Assembly (NCBI GenBank): GCA_018224415.1
Contig: JAGTUZ010000069.1
Location: 1 to 20,431 of the forward strand
Direction of reading: 5' to 3'
DNA: 20,431 bases
Origin: Bacteroidota bacterium
GTDB taxonomy: Bacteria > Bacteroidota > Ignavibacteria > SZUA-365
Shown here: piece by piece, positions 12,638 to 20,431 of the stretch
How the letters are laid out: every line of letters begins with the position of its first letter
How positions within the stretch are numbered: position 1 is the stretch's first letter
Notes under the pieces: model-generated
The model's input: only the letters and a program-made list of their open reading frames with translations
Databases searched by the model: none
Told to the model about the DNA's origin: nothing
Program-made: the position numbers and the translations under genes

Positions 12638-13675
12638 ATGATGACCAACACGAAATTGCTGATCGTACTGCTGCTGCTGCTGCTTGCGGCGTTTGCGGCG
12701 CTGACGGTGTACTCCATCGGGGCAATTGTCGCGATCTTCCTCGTAGCGATGCTCTCCTCCTTTGTCATCTCGCCGGTGGTTGACTGGCTCGAGAGCCGCA
12801 GCATGCCCCGCGCGCTCGCGTCCAGCATCATGCTGCTGCTCTCGCTCGCCGCATTCATGGTCGTGGCGTATTTCCTCGCGCCCTTCGTGTACGAGCAGGT
12901 GTTCGCGCTGCAGGAGCGGGTGAGCTTCGGCGAGATGCGCCGTAGTATCCCGTCGATGGAACGGGAAATCGTTAACACGCTGTCCTTTCTCGGTGTCAAA
13001 CAGCTGCATTTCACCACGAAAATCGAGGACTTCGTCGGCGGGCTGTTCGACAACGTGCTCAACATCGCGTCTGGCGTCGTCGGCCTGGTGATCTTCGTCG
13101 TGATGACGCTGATCTCCACCTTCTTCCTGCTCAAGGACGGACGCAAGCTGAAGAAGGCGATGATCGAGATCGTGCCCAATCAGTTCTTCGAGATGTCGCT
13201 CAGCATCTTGCACAAGATCGACTGGTCGCTCGGCGCGTATCTCCGCGGCATCCTGCTCGATGCGTCGGTGATCGGCGTGGTCACCACGCTCTCGATGTGG
13301 CTGCTCGACATTCCGAACTTCGTGCTGATCGGACTGGTGGCCATGGTGGCCAATCTCGTGCCGTACCTCGGACCGCCGACCGCGGCCCTCGTGGCGAGCA
13401 GCATCTCGGTGATCACGCTCGGCGACTTCAGCCAGGTGCCGCTGATCCTCGTCACCTTCACGCTCATCCGTCTGCTCGACGACTCGATCGTACAGCCGCT
13501 GACCATTTCGCAGAGTGTGAAGCTGCATCCGCTCACGATTATCTTCACCATCCTCATCGGGGGACAGCTCTTCGGCATTCTCGGCATGCTGTTTGCCGTG
13601 CCAATCGCCGGCGTGGTGAAGGTCGTTGCCTCGGAGCTGTATTTCGGACTCAAGCGTTATCGCGCGATGTACTGA
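12638..13675 (+). CDS. AI-2E family transporter (PerM/UPF0118)
   Basis: The 345-residue product is an integral membrane protein with about seven to eight hydrophobic segments. The first are at about residues 7-45 and 60-85, followed by a soluble loop at about 90-140. The family-typical C-terminal half has LVPYLGPPTAAL, LDDSIVQPLTISQSVKLHPL and LLFGxLG-like IGGQLFGILGMLFAVPIAG. Members have been linked to export of autoinducer-2 or to Na+/H+ exchange; the substrate here is unknown. Two adjacent ATGs (12638, 12641) are possible starts and no strong ribosome binding site is seen. The gap to the preceding gene is only 12 bp. Confidence 0.9.
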   Translation: MMTNTKLLIVLLLLLLAAFAALTVYSIGAIVAIFLVAMLSSFVISPVVDWLESRSMPRALASSIMLLLSLAAFMVVAYFLAPFVYEQVFALQERVSFGEMRRSIPSMEREIVNTLSFLGVKQLHFTTKIEDFVGGLFDNVLNIASGVVGLVIFVVMTLISTFFLLKDGRKLKKAMIEIVPNQFFEMSLSILHKIDWSLGAYLRGILLDASVIGVVTTLSMWLLDIPNFVLIGLVAMVANLVPYLGPPTAALVASSISVITLGDFSQVPLILVTFTLIRLLDDSIVQPLTISQSVKLHPLTIIFTILIGGQLFGILGMLFAVPIAGVVKVVASELYFGLKRYRAMY

Positions 13676-13685
13676 TCGACGCGGC

Positions 13686-13702
13686 CCTCCGGATATCGGA
13701 GG
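13686..13702 (+). terminator. Hairpin after the AI-2E transporter gene
   Basis: CCTCCG (13686-13691) and CGGAGG (13697-13702) are perfect complements around a GATAT loop, 11 bp after the stop codon. No good U tract follows, though CTCCTTTATC lies 6 bp further on. It is probably a terminator or 3'-end hairpin. Confidence 0.5.
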
Positions 13703-13721
13703 CAACGCTCCTTTATCATGA

Positions 13722-13740
13722 CGCGGGATGTCCTCCCGCG
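13722..13740 (+). other. Second hairpin, in the leader of the RNA methyltransferase gene
   Basis: CGCGGGA (13722-13728) and TCCCGCG (13734-13740) are perfect complements with a 5-base loop. The upstream candidate start of the methyltransferase at 13728 falls inside it, which favours the ATG at 13770. Confidence 0.55.
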
Positions 13741-13769
13741 TCTCTGTTTCATCGAAGGACTCCCGTTTC

Positions 13770-15281
13770 ATGACAACACATGCTGATTCTGCTGGAACCG
13801 ACATTAATCCCAATACCGAAGCTTCGACGAACGCCGGACACGACATCCCTCTCCCGCGACGCGGGGACATACTGACACTGGACATCGAGAACGCGGCTTT
13901 CGAGGGCCGCTCGGTCGCCCGTGTCGCTGGCCTCGTGGTTTTTGTCGACGGAGCCGTACCCGGTGACCGCGTCCGTGCCACGGTGTTCCGCAAGAAAAAG
14001 CAGTATGCCGAGGCGCGCGTCGACGAAGTGCTTGTGCCTTCGCCGCATCGCGTTGATCCCGCCTGCACGCATTTCGGTGTCTGCGGCGGCTGCAAATGGC
14101 AGCACATGCGATACGAAGAGCAACTGCGATGGAAGCGGCAGCATGTGATGGACGCCTTCCAGCGTATCGGCGGACTCGAAGATGTCACTGTCAATGACAC
14201 ACTGCCATCACTCTCGCCCTTCTGGTACCGCAACAAGATGGAGTACTCTTTCGGGGAGATGCGCTGGTTGCTGGCAGACGAACTGGGGGAGGTGTCGCGC
14301 GACGCGGAGCTGTTCGCCGTCGGCCTGCATGTGCCCAAGCGCTATGATCGCATCCTGCATATCGACGCCTGCCACCTGCAGTCGGAGGAGAGCAACCGCA
14401 TCCTTGACGCCACGCGCCGCTTCTTTCTCGAACGCGGCGTGCGCGCATTCTCGACGCGCACGCACGAGGGCGACCTTCGCCACTTGGTCATCCGCGAGGG
14501 CAAGCACACCGGCGAGCGCATGGTGTACCTGGTCACATCCCGGCGGATGGAGGAGCACATGCAGGACTACGCCGCGCTGCTGCAGCGTGAGGAATTCGGC
14601 GTGAGCACCCTGGTGCAGGGCGTCACGCAACGCAAGTCGACGGTTGCGATCGGAGAGACCGACGTCGTGTTGTTCGGCGAGGGAAGTATCCGCGAGCGAC
14701 TCGGCGGAAACACCTTCCGCATTTCCCCGACATCGTTTTTCCAGACCAATACGCTGCAGGCGGAACGGCTGTATGCGCTGGCGGAACAGGCGGCTGCACT
14801 GCGCGCAGACGACGTGGTCTGGGATCTGTACTGCGGCACGGGCACGATCTCGCTGTTCATCGCGCGCGACGTGAAGCACGTTGTCGGCGTCGAACTCAAC
14901 GAGGCAGCCATCCGCGATGCAGAAAGAAACGCCGCAGACAATGGAATTACGAATACACAATTCATTTGCGCGGACATCGTCGACTTTCTCGCCCCGGACG
15001 CGCGCGACGGTGGTATTGCTGACGGAATCCCCGCACCCGATGTGATCATCACCGATCCGCCACGGGCGGGCATGCACACGAAAGTGGTGGACGCTATCGG
15101 CCGTTCCGGCGTGTCGCGTCTCGTCTACGTGAGCTGCAATCCCGCCACCAGCGCGCGTGATTGCGGCCTGCTCGCGGAGCACGGATATGTGATCGAGGAT
15201 ATCACGCCCGTGGACATGTTTCCGCATACCTATCATATCGAATGCGTGATCCGCCTGCGGAGGGAGGAAAGCGCCGGATGA
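13770..15281 (+). CDS. 23S rRNA (uracil-5)-methyltransferase, RlmD/RumA family
   Basis: From the preferred ATG at 13770 (AAGGA at 13755-13759) the product has 503 residues. A TRAM-like domain is at about residues 30-85. A [4Fe-4S] site is Cys99-x5-Cys105-x2-Cys108 with a fourth Cys at 201 (HIDACHL). The methyltransferase domain follows: FFQTNTLQAERLY, SAM motif DLYCGTGT at 352-359, TDPPRAGM, and the catalytic SCNPAT with Cys456. The family makes m5U in 23S rRNA or tRNA; without comparison the exact position (RlmD, RlmC or TrmA-like) cannot be fixed. An upstream in-frame ATG at 13728 would add 14 residues but lies in a hairpin. The stop overlaps the next gene's start. Confidence 0.92.
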   Translation: MTTHADSAGTDINPNTEASTNAGHDIPLPRRGDILTLDIENAAFEGRSVARVAGLVVFVDGAVPGDRVRATVFRKKKQYAEARVDEVLVPSPHRVDPACTHFGVCGGCKWQHMRYEEQLRWKRQHVMDAFQRIGGLEDVTVNDTLPSLSPFWYRNKMEYSFGEMRWLLADELGEVSRDAELFAVGLHVPKRYDRILHIDACHLQSEESNRILDATRRFFLERGVRAFSTRTHEGDLRHLVIREGKHTGERMVYLVTSRRMEEHMQDYAALLQREEFGVSTLVQGVTQRKSTVAIGETDVVLFGEGSIRERLGGNTFRISPTSFFQTNTLQAERLYALAEQAAALRADDVVWDLYCGTGTISLFIARDVKHVVGVELNEAAIRDAERNAADNGITNTQFICADIVDFLAPDARDGGIADGIPAPDVIITDPPRAGMHTKVVDAIGRSGVSRLVYVSCNPATSARDCGLLAEHGYVIEDITPVDMFPHTYHIECVIRLRREESAG

Positions 15282-16150
15282 CCACCGCCACGACGAGCAG
15301 TCTCCGCGGCGTTTCCCATCCGTGTCGTTCGGCGACGCTGCTGCTGGTTCTCGCTCTGCTCGCCCCGGCTCTATGGGCGCAGACAGGATTGACGGAGACC
15401 GTCGAACAGGACCTGCAGATCTCCATCGATGATGCCTATGACGTGTTTACCGCGCCCGCCCGTTTCGACGGGGAGGCTTGGCTCTACACAGCGCTTGCGC
15501 TTGGCGCCACCGCTGCGGCCTACACCATCGATGATGACGTGTACGCGGAGCTGCGGTCGCATGCGGTCGAGGACTGGGACGTTCCCCTCGCCGCGGGTCA
15601 GTGGTACGGCAGCGGCTTCGTGTCGGTCGCCCTCGGCGCGGGCTTGTATTTTGGGGGGTACGCCGGCGGTGACGATCATACTCGCATTACGGGACGCCTG
15701 GTGCTGCAGTCATTTGTGTACAGTGTCACCATCACACAAATTCTGAAAGTAACCATGGGACGTGCGCGTCCGTCGACAGGCCGTGGGAAGGATGCGTTCA
15801 CCTGGTTCAGCTTCGAAGACAATTACAATTCTTTCCCGTCGGGACACAGTACGATGGCTTTCGCCTTGTCGGCGACACTGTCGCGGCGCATCGGCAGCCT
15901 GCCGCTCTCCATCTTCCTCTATGGTCTGGCGACGCTGACCATGACGGAGCGGATCGCACATGACAGGCACTGGTTCTCCGATTCCGTGCTCGGCGCCGTG
16001 ATCGGTAGCGTGGTCGGCATCGCCGTCGTGCGTCTCGAGGAAGCGCGCATCTCGGGGGTGCGGCTCAGCGCACCGCTGCAGCTCGGAAGTTATGACGAGA
16101 CCATGCCCGGCAGGCATCGTCCCCTGCTGGTGTTGTCGGTGGGGTTGTAG
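15278..16150 (+). CDS. PAP2-family phosphatase, exported
   Basis: The ATG at 15278 overlaps the methyltransferase stop as ATGA, with AGGGAGG at 15261-15267. The 290-residue product has a signal peptide ending near LLAPALWAQ (about residue 35). All three PAP2 motifs are present: K157-VTMGRA-RP165, PSGH at 187-190, and R225-x5-H231-x3-D235 (ERIAHDRHWFSD, with Glu where Ser is usual before Arg). Several hydrophobic segments suggest a membrane-associated enzyme facing the periplasm. Family members remove phosphate from lipid phosphates such as phosphatidic acid or undecaprenyl pyrophosphate; the substrate here is unknown. Coupling to an rRNA methyltransferase gene is probably organizational rather than functional. 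Confidence 0.9.
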   Translation: MTTATTSSLRGVSHPCRSATLLLVLALLAPALWAQTGLTETVEQDLQISIDDAYDVFTAPARFDGEAWLYTALALGATAAAYTIDDDVYAELRSHAVEDWDVPLAAGQWYGSGFVSVALGAGLYFGGYAGGDDHTRITGRLVLQSFVYSVTITQILKVTMGRARPSTGRGKDAFTWFSFEDNYNSFPSGHSTMAFALSATLSRRIGSLPLSIFLYGLATLTMTERIAHDRHWFSDSVLGAVIGSVVGIAVVRLEEARISGVRLSAPLQLGSYDETMPGRHRPLLVLSVGL

Positions 16151-16154
16151 TCTT

Positions 16155-16184
16155 GAGAGAAGGGGAGAAAAAGAGAAGGAGAAA
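16155..16184. repeat. 30-bp homopurine tract between convergent genes
   Basis: Thirty consecutive bases are only G or A, built from GAGA, GGGG and AAAAA blocks. It lies between the stop of the PAP2 gene and the stop of the minus-strand PAS gene. On the minus strand it is a pyrimidine-rich stretch with a TTTTT run just after that gene, without an evident stem ahead of it. Confidence 0.85.
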
Positions 16185-16189
16185 TGGGG

Positions 16190-16864
16190 TCAGGATGGAA
16201 TACCGGGATAACCGATAAGAAGAGTTTCATCTCCGGGAAGGGCGTAGAGGAGGCAGTCCGTGGGAAGGATGCGTCCGGCGGCACCGCGGAAGCGAAGAGA
16301 CAGCCTCGCCGGGGTGGCCGCAGCGATATTGGAGGTACAGGCATCGCGAAGTGTATCGTAGTCCCGGGGGGTATCGAGAAAGGCACGGATGTTGGTGTGT
16401 CGCAGTTCGTCGGGGACGAGGCCGAGGCGGGCGGCGGTGTCGACGTCGCAATCCCGCACGTTGCCGTGGCGGTCGAGGCGCAGGAACAGCGGCCTGCGGG
16501 CCGGTTCGCGCGTGAGTTGATGGTGCACTGCCTCGATGAGCGCGGCGACTTCCTCGACGCGGGCCTCGGGGAGGATGCGCGCGAGGGCGGCGGTTGCGTC
16601 GTGTTTCTGCAGTGCCTCGATCGTACGGTCGATTGGAAGGGCGGCGGAACCGGCAGTCCACAGCGCGAGCAGTCCCACCAGGCCGATCAAGGCCAGCATG
16701 ACCGGAATAAGAATAACAGGGGAGCGCAGGATAAAATGGGAGACACCGTCGACGAACAGGTAGTCCAGCGTGACAACGGTGACCACGAAGCAGAGCAGCA
16801 CAACCAGAAGATGTGAAAGGAATATACGGTGGAAGAGATTCGGGAGACGTCGTTTGTGCGGCAT
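16190..16864 (-). CDS. Membrane-anchored PAS-domain protein without output domain
   Basis: The 224-residue product has two transmembrane helices. These are about residues 13-37 (IFLSHLLVVLLCFVVTVVTL) and 47-70 (SPVILIPVMLALIGLVGLLA), separated by only a short loop. A HAMP-like linker follows (LPIDRTIEALQKHDATAALA, then ILPEARVEEVAALIEAVHHQ). The remainder resembles a PAS domain (FLRLDRHGNVRDCDVDTAAR, then LLIGYPG). It ends there: no histidine kinase, GGDEF, EAL or methyl-accepting domain follows. It resembles the input half of a sensor kinase and may be a truncated sensor or work with a separate partner. It is the only supported minus-strand gene here. The PAS call is from pattern only. Confidence 0.65.
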   Translation of the reverse strand: MPHKRRLPNLFHRIFLSHLLVVLLCFVVTVVTLDYLFVDGVSHFILRSPVILIPVMLALIGLVGLLALWTAGSAALPIDRTIEALQKHDATAALARILPEARVEEVAALIEAVHHQLTREPARRPLFLRLDRHGNVRDCDVDTAARLGLVPDELRHTNIRAFLDTPRDYDTLRDACTSNIAAATPARLSLRFRGAAGRILPTDCLLYALPGDETLLIGYPGIPS

Positions 16865-16986
16865 TTATTCTTTCACCAGCCTTCCAATGCTTTATTGAGT
16901 ACCTGCGAAGAAATTGCATAATATTCTCGAACAACTAAGAAAGCTATCAAACAGGGACATATTGCGCAAGTGCCTTGTTTTTCCCG

Positions 16987-17018
16987 TTTGTTTCTGGTCC
17001 GGTCGGTTCGTAGTTTAC
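16987..17018 (+). promoter_or_regulatory. Weak candidate promoter for the hexose-phosphate mutase gene
   Basis: TTTG (16987-16990) and TAGTTTAC (17011-17018) are 20 bp apart, within the range of the Bacteroidota pattern TTTG-N17-23-TAnnTTTG, but the second element misses its last two bases. The 195-bp gap between the divergent genes must hold promoters for both strands; no strong match was found for the minus strand. The palindrome TTGCGCAA at 16962-16969 could be an operator. Confidence 0.25.
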
Positions 17019-17059
17019 CGTTCGAAACGCAGCCATCGGCCAATGAACACATTATTCCC

Positions 17060-18427
17060 ATGAGCAGTCTGATCCGAAGCATTTCCGGCATACGTGGTAT
17101 CGTCGGGGAGACGCTCCTTCCCGAAACGGTGCTGACCTATGTCTCCGCTTTCGCCGAATGGTCTGGCGGCGGACCTGTCGTGCTCGGGTATGATGGCCGT
17201 CCCCATGGACGCATTCTTACCGGGCTTGCAAGGGGCGCGCTGCAGTTCGCCGGCTGTGACGTCGTCGATTGCGGGGTGGTGCCGACGCCCACAGTGCAGT
17301 TGGTCACCGAGCACAGCGACGCCCGCGGCGGCATTGTCGTGACTGCGAGTCACAATCCCGCGCAGTGGAACGGGCTGAAATTTCTCGGTCCTGACGGCGT
17401 ATTCCTGGACGCTGCCGCGAATGCGGAACTGTTCGCGCTGGCCGACGCCGGCCAGCGGACGAGCGTTTCCTGGGACAGTCTCGGCCATGTGCATGTACGG
17501 GCGGGCGTACTGGAAGAGCACATCGACCGCGTGCTCGCCGCCGCGCCTATCGATCTCGAGGCCATCCGCGCCCGTCGCTTCCGTGTGGCGGTGGACGCCG
17601 TGAACGCCTCCGGTTCCCGCATCGTGCCCATGCTGCTCACACGACTCGGCTGCGAGGTGTACCCGGTGGCATGCGACGCTTCCGGTGTTTTTCCCCATAC
17701 GCCCGAGCCGCTGCCCGAGAATCTTGTCAGTCTCGGCGAGGCGGTGCGACAGCATAAGGCCGATCTCGGTATTGCGGTGGATCCGGATGCGGACCGCCTG
17801 GTCCTGTTTACGGAAGAAGGCGTGCCCTTCGGCGAGGAGTATTCCATCACCACCGCGGTCGATGCCGTGTTTGGTATGCTTGCTCCGCGCGACGGATTGA
17901 CGGCCGTGGTCAACCTCTCCACCACACGTGCGGTGGACGACGTCGCGGCGCGTCACGGCGCGCGCGTGCTCCGTTCTCCGGTCGGCGAGATCAACGTCGT
18001 TCAGATGATGAAAGAACATGGCGCTGTGATCGGCGGCGAGGGAAGCGGCGGCATCATCATGCCGGCCGTGCACGCCGGCCGCGATTCGCTTGTGGGCATC
18101 GTTCTTGTGCTGCACGCGCTGGTTCGCCACGGCGGCACGGCATCCGCCTACCGCGCCAGCCTTCCGCAGTACGTGATCCGGAAGTCCAGGCACAGCACCG
18201 ACGGACTCGACGCCGCCGCGGTGCTGGAACGCGCTGCGGCTGCCTATGCGAAGGAGCGCATCGACACGCGCGACGGCGTGCGCATCGACTTCGATCACGG
18301 CTGGGTGCATCTCCGCGCGTCGAACACCGAGCCGATCATGCGTGTGATCGCCGAAGCCCCGACCGCGGAGCAGGCGGACGCTCTCGTGACGGTCGTTTCA
18401 GCGCGTGCGTTCGCGCAAGGACGATGA
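17060..18427 (+). CDS. Phosphohexomutase (phosphoglucosamine/phosphomannomutase family)
   Basis: The start at 17060 gives the typical beginning MSSLIRSISGIRGIVG; the longer open frame upstream adds an unlikely sequence. The 455-residue product has all four functional loops of the alpha-D-phosphohexomutase family: catalytic TASHNP with Ser97, metal-binding DPDADR at 241-246, sugar-binding GGEGSGGI around Glu327, and phosphate-binding RASNTEP at 419-425. Such enzymes interconvert hexose 1- and 6-phosphates. GEGSGG and RASNTEP differ from classical bacterial GlmM (GEQSGH, RxSGTEP) and are closer to the phosphomannomutase or archaeal-type GlmM group, so the exact sugar is left open. It lies 69 bp before enolase. 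Confidence 0.92.
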   Translation: MSSLIRSISGIRGIVGETLLPETVLTYVSAFAEWSGGGPVVLGYDGRPHGRILTGLARGALQFAGCDVVDCGVVPTPTVQLVTEHSDARGGIVVTASHNPAQWNGLKFLGPDGVFLDAAANAELFALADAGQRTSVSWDSLGHVHVRAGVLEEHIDRVLAAAPIDLEAIRARRFRVAVDAVNASGSRIVPMLLTRLGCEVYPVACDASGVFPHTPEPLPENLVSLGEAVRQHKADLGIAVDPDADRLVLFTEEGVPFGEEYSITTAVDAVFGMLAPRDGLTAVVNLSTTRAVDDVAARHGARVLRSPVGEINVVQMMKEHGAVIGGEGSGGIIMPAVHAGRDSLVGIVLVLHALVRHGGTASAYRASLPQYVIRKSRHSTDGLDAAAVLERAAAAYAKERIDTRDGVRIDFDHGWVHLRASNTEPIMRVIAEAPTAEQADALVTVVSARAFAQGR

Positions 18428-18496
18428 CAGGAAACCCTCATTTTCAACACGTCGAAACCCGAATTTTTCATACAGACCAGAAAAGCGAGATACCGT

Positions 18497-19795
<1,299 letters not shown>

Positions 19796-19859
19796 GGACC
19801 TGGACATCCGGAATTCCGGCTGCCGCCCGGGCGCGGCCGCGGGATCTGACGGAGTATCG

Positions 19860-20431
19860 TTGAACATTCTTATCGCACCGGATTCCTTCAAGGGAAGCCT
19901 CCCGGCTGTCAGGGCCGCGGAGATCATCGCCGACGTCATTTTGCGGCATGATCCCGCGGCCCGCTGTCTTCTCCTGCCGCAGGCCGACGGTGGGGAGGGG
20001 ACGGTCGACGCCCTGTTCGCCGCGCTTGGCGGCCGGTTGCACCTGCATGAGGTGCCCGATCCTCTCGGACGTCCTGTCCAGGCCCGATGGCTGCAGCTCC
20101 CCGGCGGCAGCGCACTGATCGAGGCGTCGTCCTGCGTCGGCTACACGCTCCTCCGCGAGGAGGATCGCGATCCGCGGCTGCTGCACAGCGACGGGCTGGG
20201 CCTGCTGCTTGGGCACCTGTACGCGCGCGGGTTCACACGCGTCTACTGCGGGCTGGGTGGTACGGCCACCAACGACGCGGGCTACGGCATGGCGCGGGCC
20301 CTCGGCGCCGCCATTCATATTGGAACGGTCGCGCCGGACAGTGTGCGTGCTGCGCTCGGGACGGTCGAATCCATCGACCGGCCACCCGACCACGATGTCG
20401 AGGTCATCGGTCTGGCCGACGTGATCAATCC
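19860..20431 (+). CDS. Glycerate kinase, N-terminal part (runs off the window)
   Basis: A frame starting at TTG 19860 stays open to the right edge, giving 190 residues. The start is supported by GGAG at 19851-19854, 5 bp upstream, and by the family N-terminus NILIAPDSFKGSLPAVRAAE. Further family motifs are LLPQADGGEGTVDALFAALG, SALIEASSCVGYTLL, HSDGLGLLLGHLYARG and VYCGLGGTATNDAGYGMARA. This is the GlxK/GarK type (glycerate kinase type 1), which phosphorylates D-glycerate, usually at the 2-position. The product 2-phosphoglycerate is the substrate of the enolase encoded just upstream. The C-terminal half is not in the window. Confidence 0.92.
   Translation, partial: MNILIAPDSFKGSLPAVRAAEIIADVILRHDPAARCLLLPQADGGEGTVDALFAALGGRLHLHEVPDPLGRPVQARWLQLPGGSALIEASSCVGYTLLREEDRDPRLLHSDGLGLLLGHLYARGFTRVYCGLGGTATNDAGYGMARALGAAIHIGTVAPDSVRAALGTVESIDRPPDHDVEVIGLADVIN

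Noticed and set aside
13728..13769. Upstream start for the RNA methyltransferase gene
   Set aside because: It lies in a perfect hairpin, has no ribosome binding site and adds residues without family similarity; the ATG at 13770 has AAGGA upstream.
12434..14338. 634-codon open frame on the minus strand
   Set aside because: It lies antisense to the cNMP, AI-2E and methyltransferase genes, is low in hydrophobic residues and very rich in Glu, Asp, His and Arg, as expected for the complement of GC-rich coding DNA.
16184..16816. 210-codon plus-strand frame opposite the PAS gene
   Set aside because: The minus-strand product has coherent transmembrane helices and a domain layout, whereas the plus-strand product is Gly/Arg/Asp-rich without motifs.
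19808..19840. Polylinker-like cluster of restriction-type palindromes (CCGGAATTCCGG, CCCGGG, GCGGCCGC) between enolase and glycerate kinase
   Set aside because: Such sites are expected in short GC-rich spacers; there is no vector sequence and both flanking genes are natural.

Overview
This is a GC-rich window of ordinary bacterial chromosome. It most likely comes from the Bacteroidota/Chlorobiota/Ignavibacteriota (FCB) side of the tree, possibly an uncultivated Ignavibacteria- or Kapabacteria-like lineage. The support is two proteins ending in type IX secretion (Por/T9SS type A) sorting domains, a ribosomal protein S16 with a long Ala/Lys/Glu tail, the block ffh-rpsP-rimM-trmD-rplS, and an exact TAnnTTTG promoter word before rplS. 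Unlike many Bacteroidota, several genes have strong Shine-Dalgarno sequences. The lineage is inferred from these family features, not from a database search.

Layout: 1-3.4 kb holds cell-surface genes: the C-terminal part of a T9SS-secreted protein, a small T9SS protein with propeller-like repeats, and a lipoprotein with a propeller-like body. At 3.5 kb is a small gene that looks like a DUF4256 protein without its middle. 3.9-7.6 kb is the translation/secretion block ffh, rpsP, rimM, trmD, rplS, bracketed by two long perfect hairpins. 7.7-13.7 kb holds an MqnA/MqnD-like binding-fold protein, recN, cysS, a stand-alone cyclic-nucleotide-binding protein and an AI-2E-family membrane protein. 13.8-16.2 kb holds an RlmD/RumA-type RNA methyltransferase overlapping a PAP2 phosphatase gene. 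At 16.2-16.9 kb, on the minus strand and convergent with the PAP2 gene, is a membrane-anchored PAS protein without an output domain. 17.1 kb to the end holds a hexose-phosphate mutase, enolase, and the start of a glycerate kinase (TTG start, runs off the window).

The least explained content is intergenic. Several gaps just after stop codons hold short-unit tandem arrays, each built from a different word: 17 bp and 6 bp units at 1.06-1.35 kb, 8 bp at 8.5 kb and 7 bp at 10.5 kb, with smaller 7-bp runs at 1.35 and 3.8 kb. Two arrays switch strand orientation part way and so can fold back on themselves. One array, and a hairpin next to another, form the 3' end of the coding sequence. No transposase, tRNA, rRNA, CRISPR array or phage gene was seen, and no clear new multi-gene system. 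The arrays and the internally shortened DUF4256 gene are the best leads.
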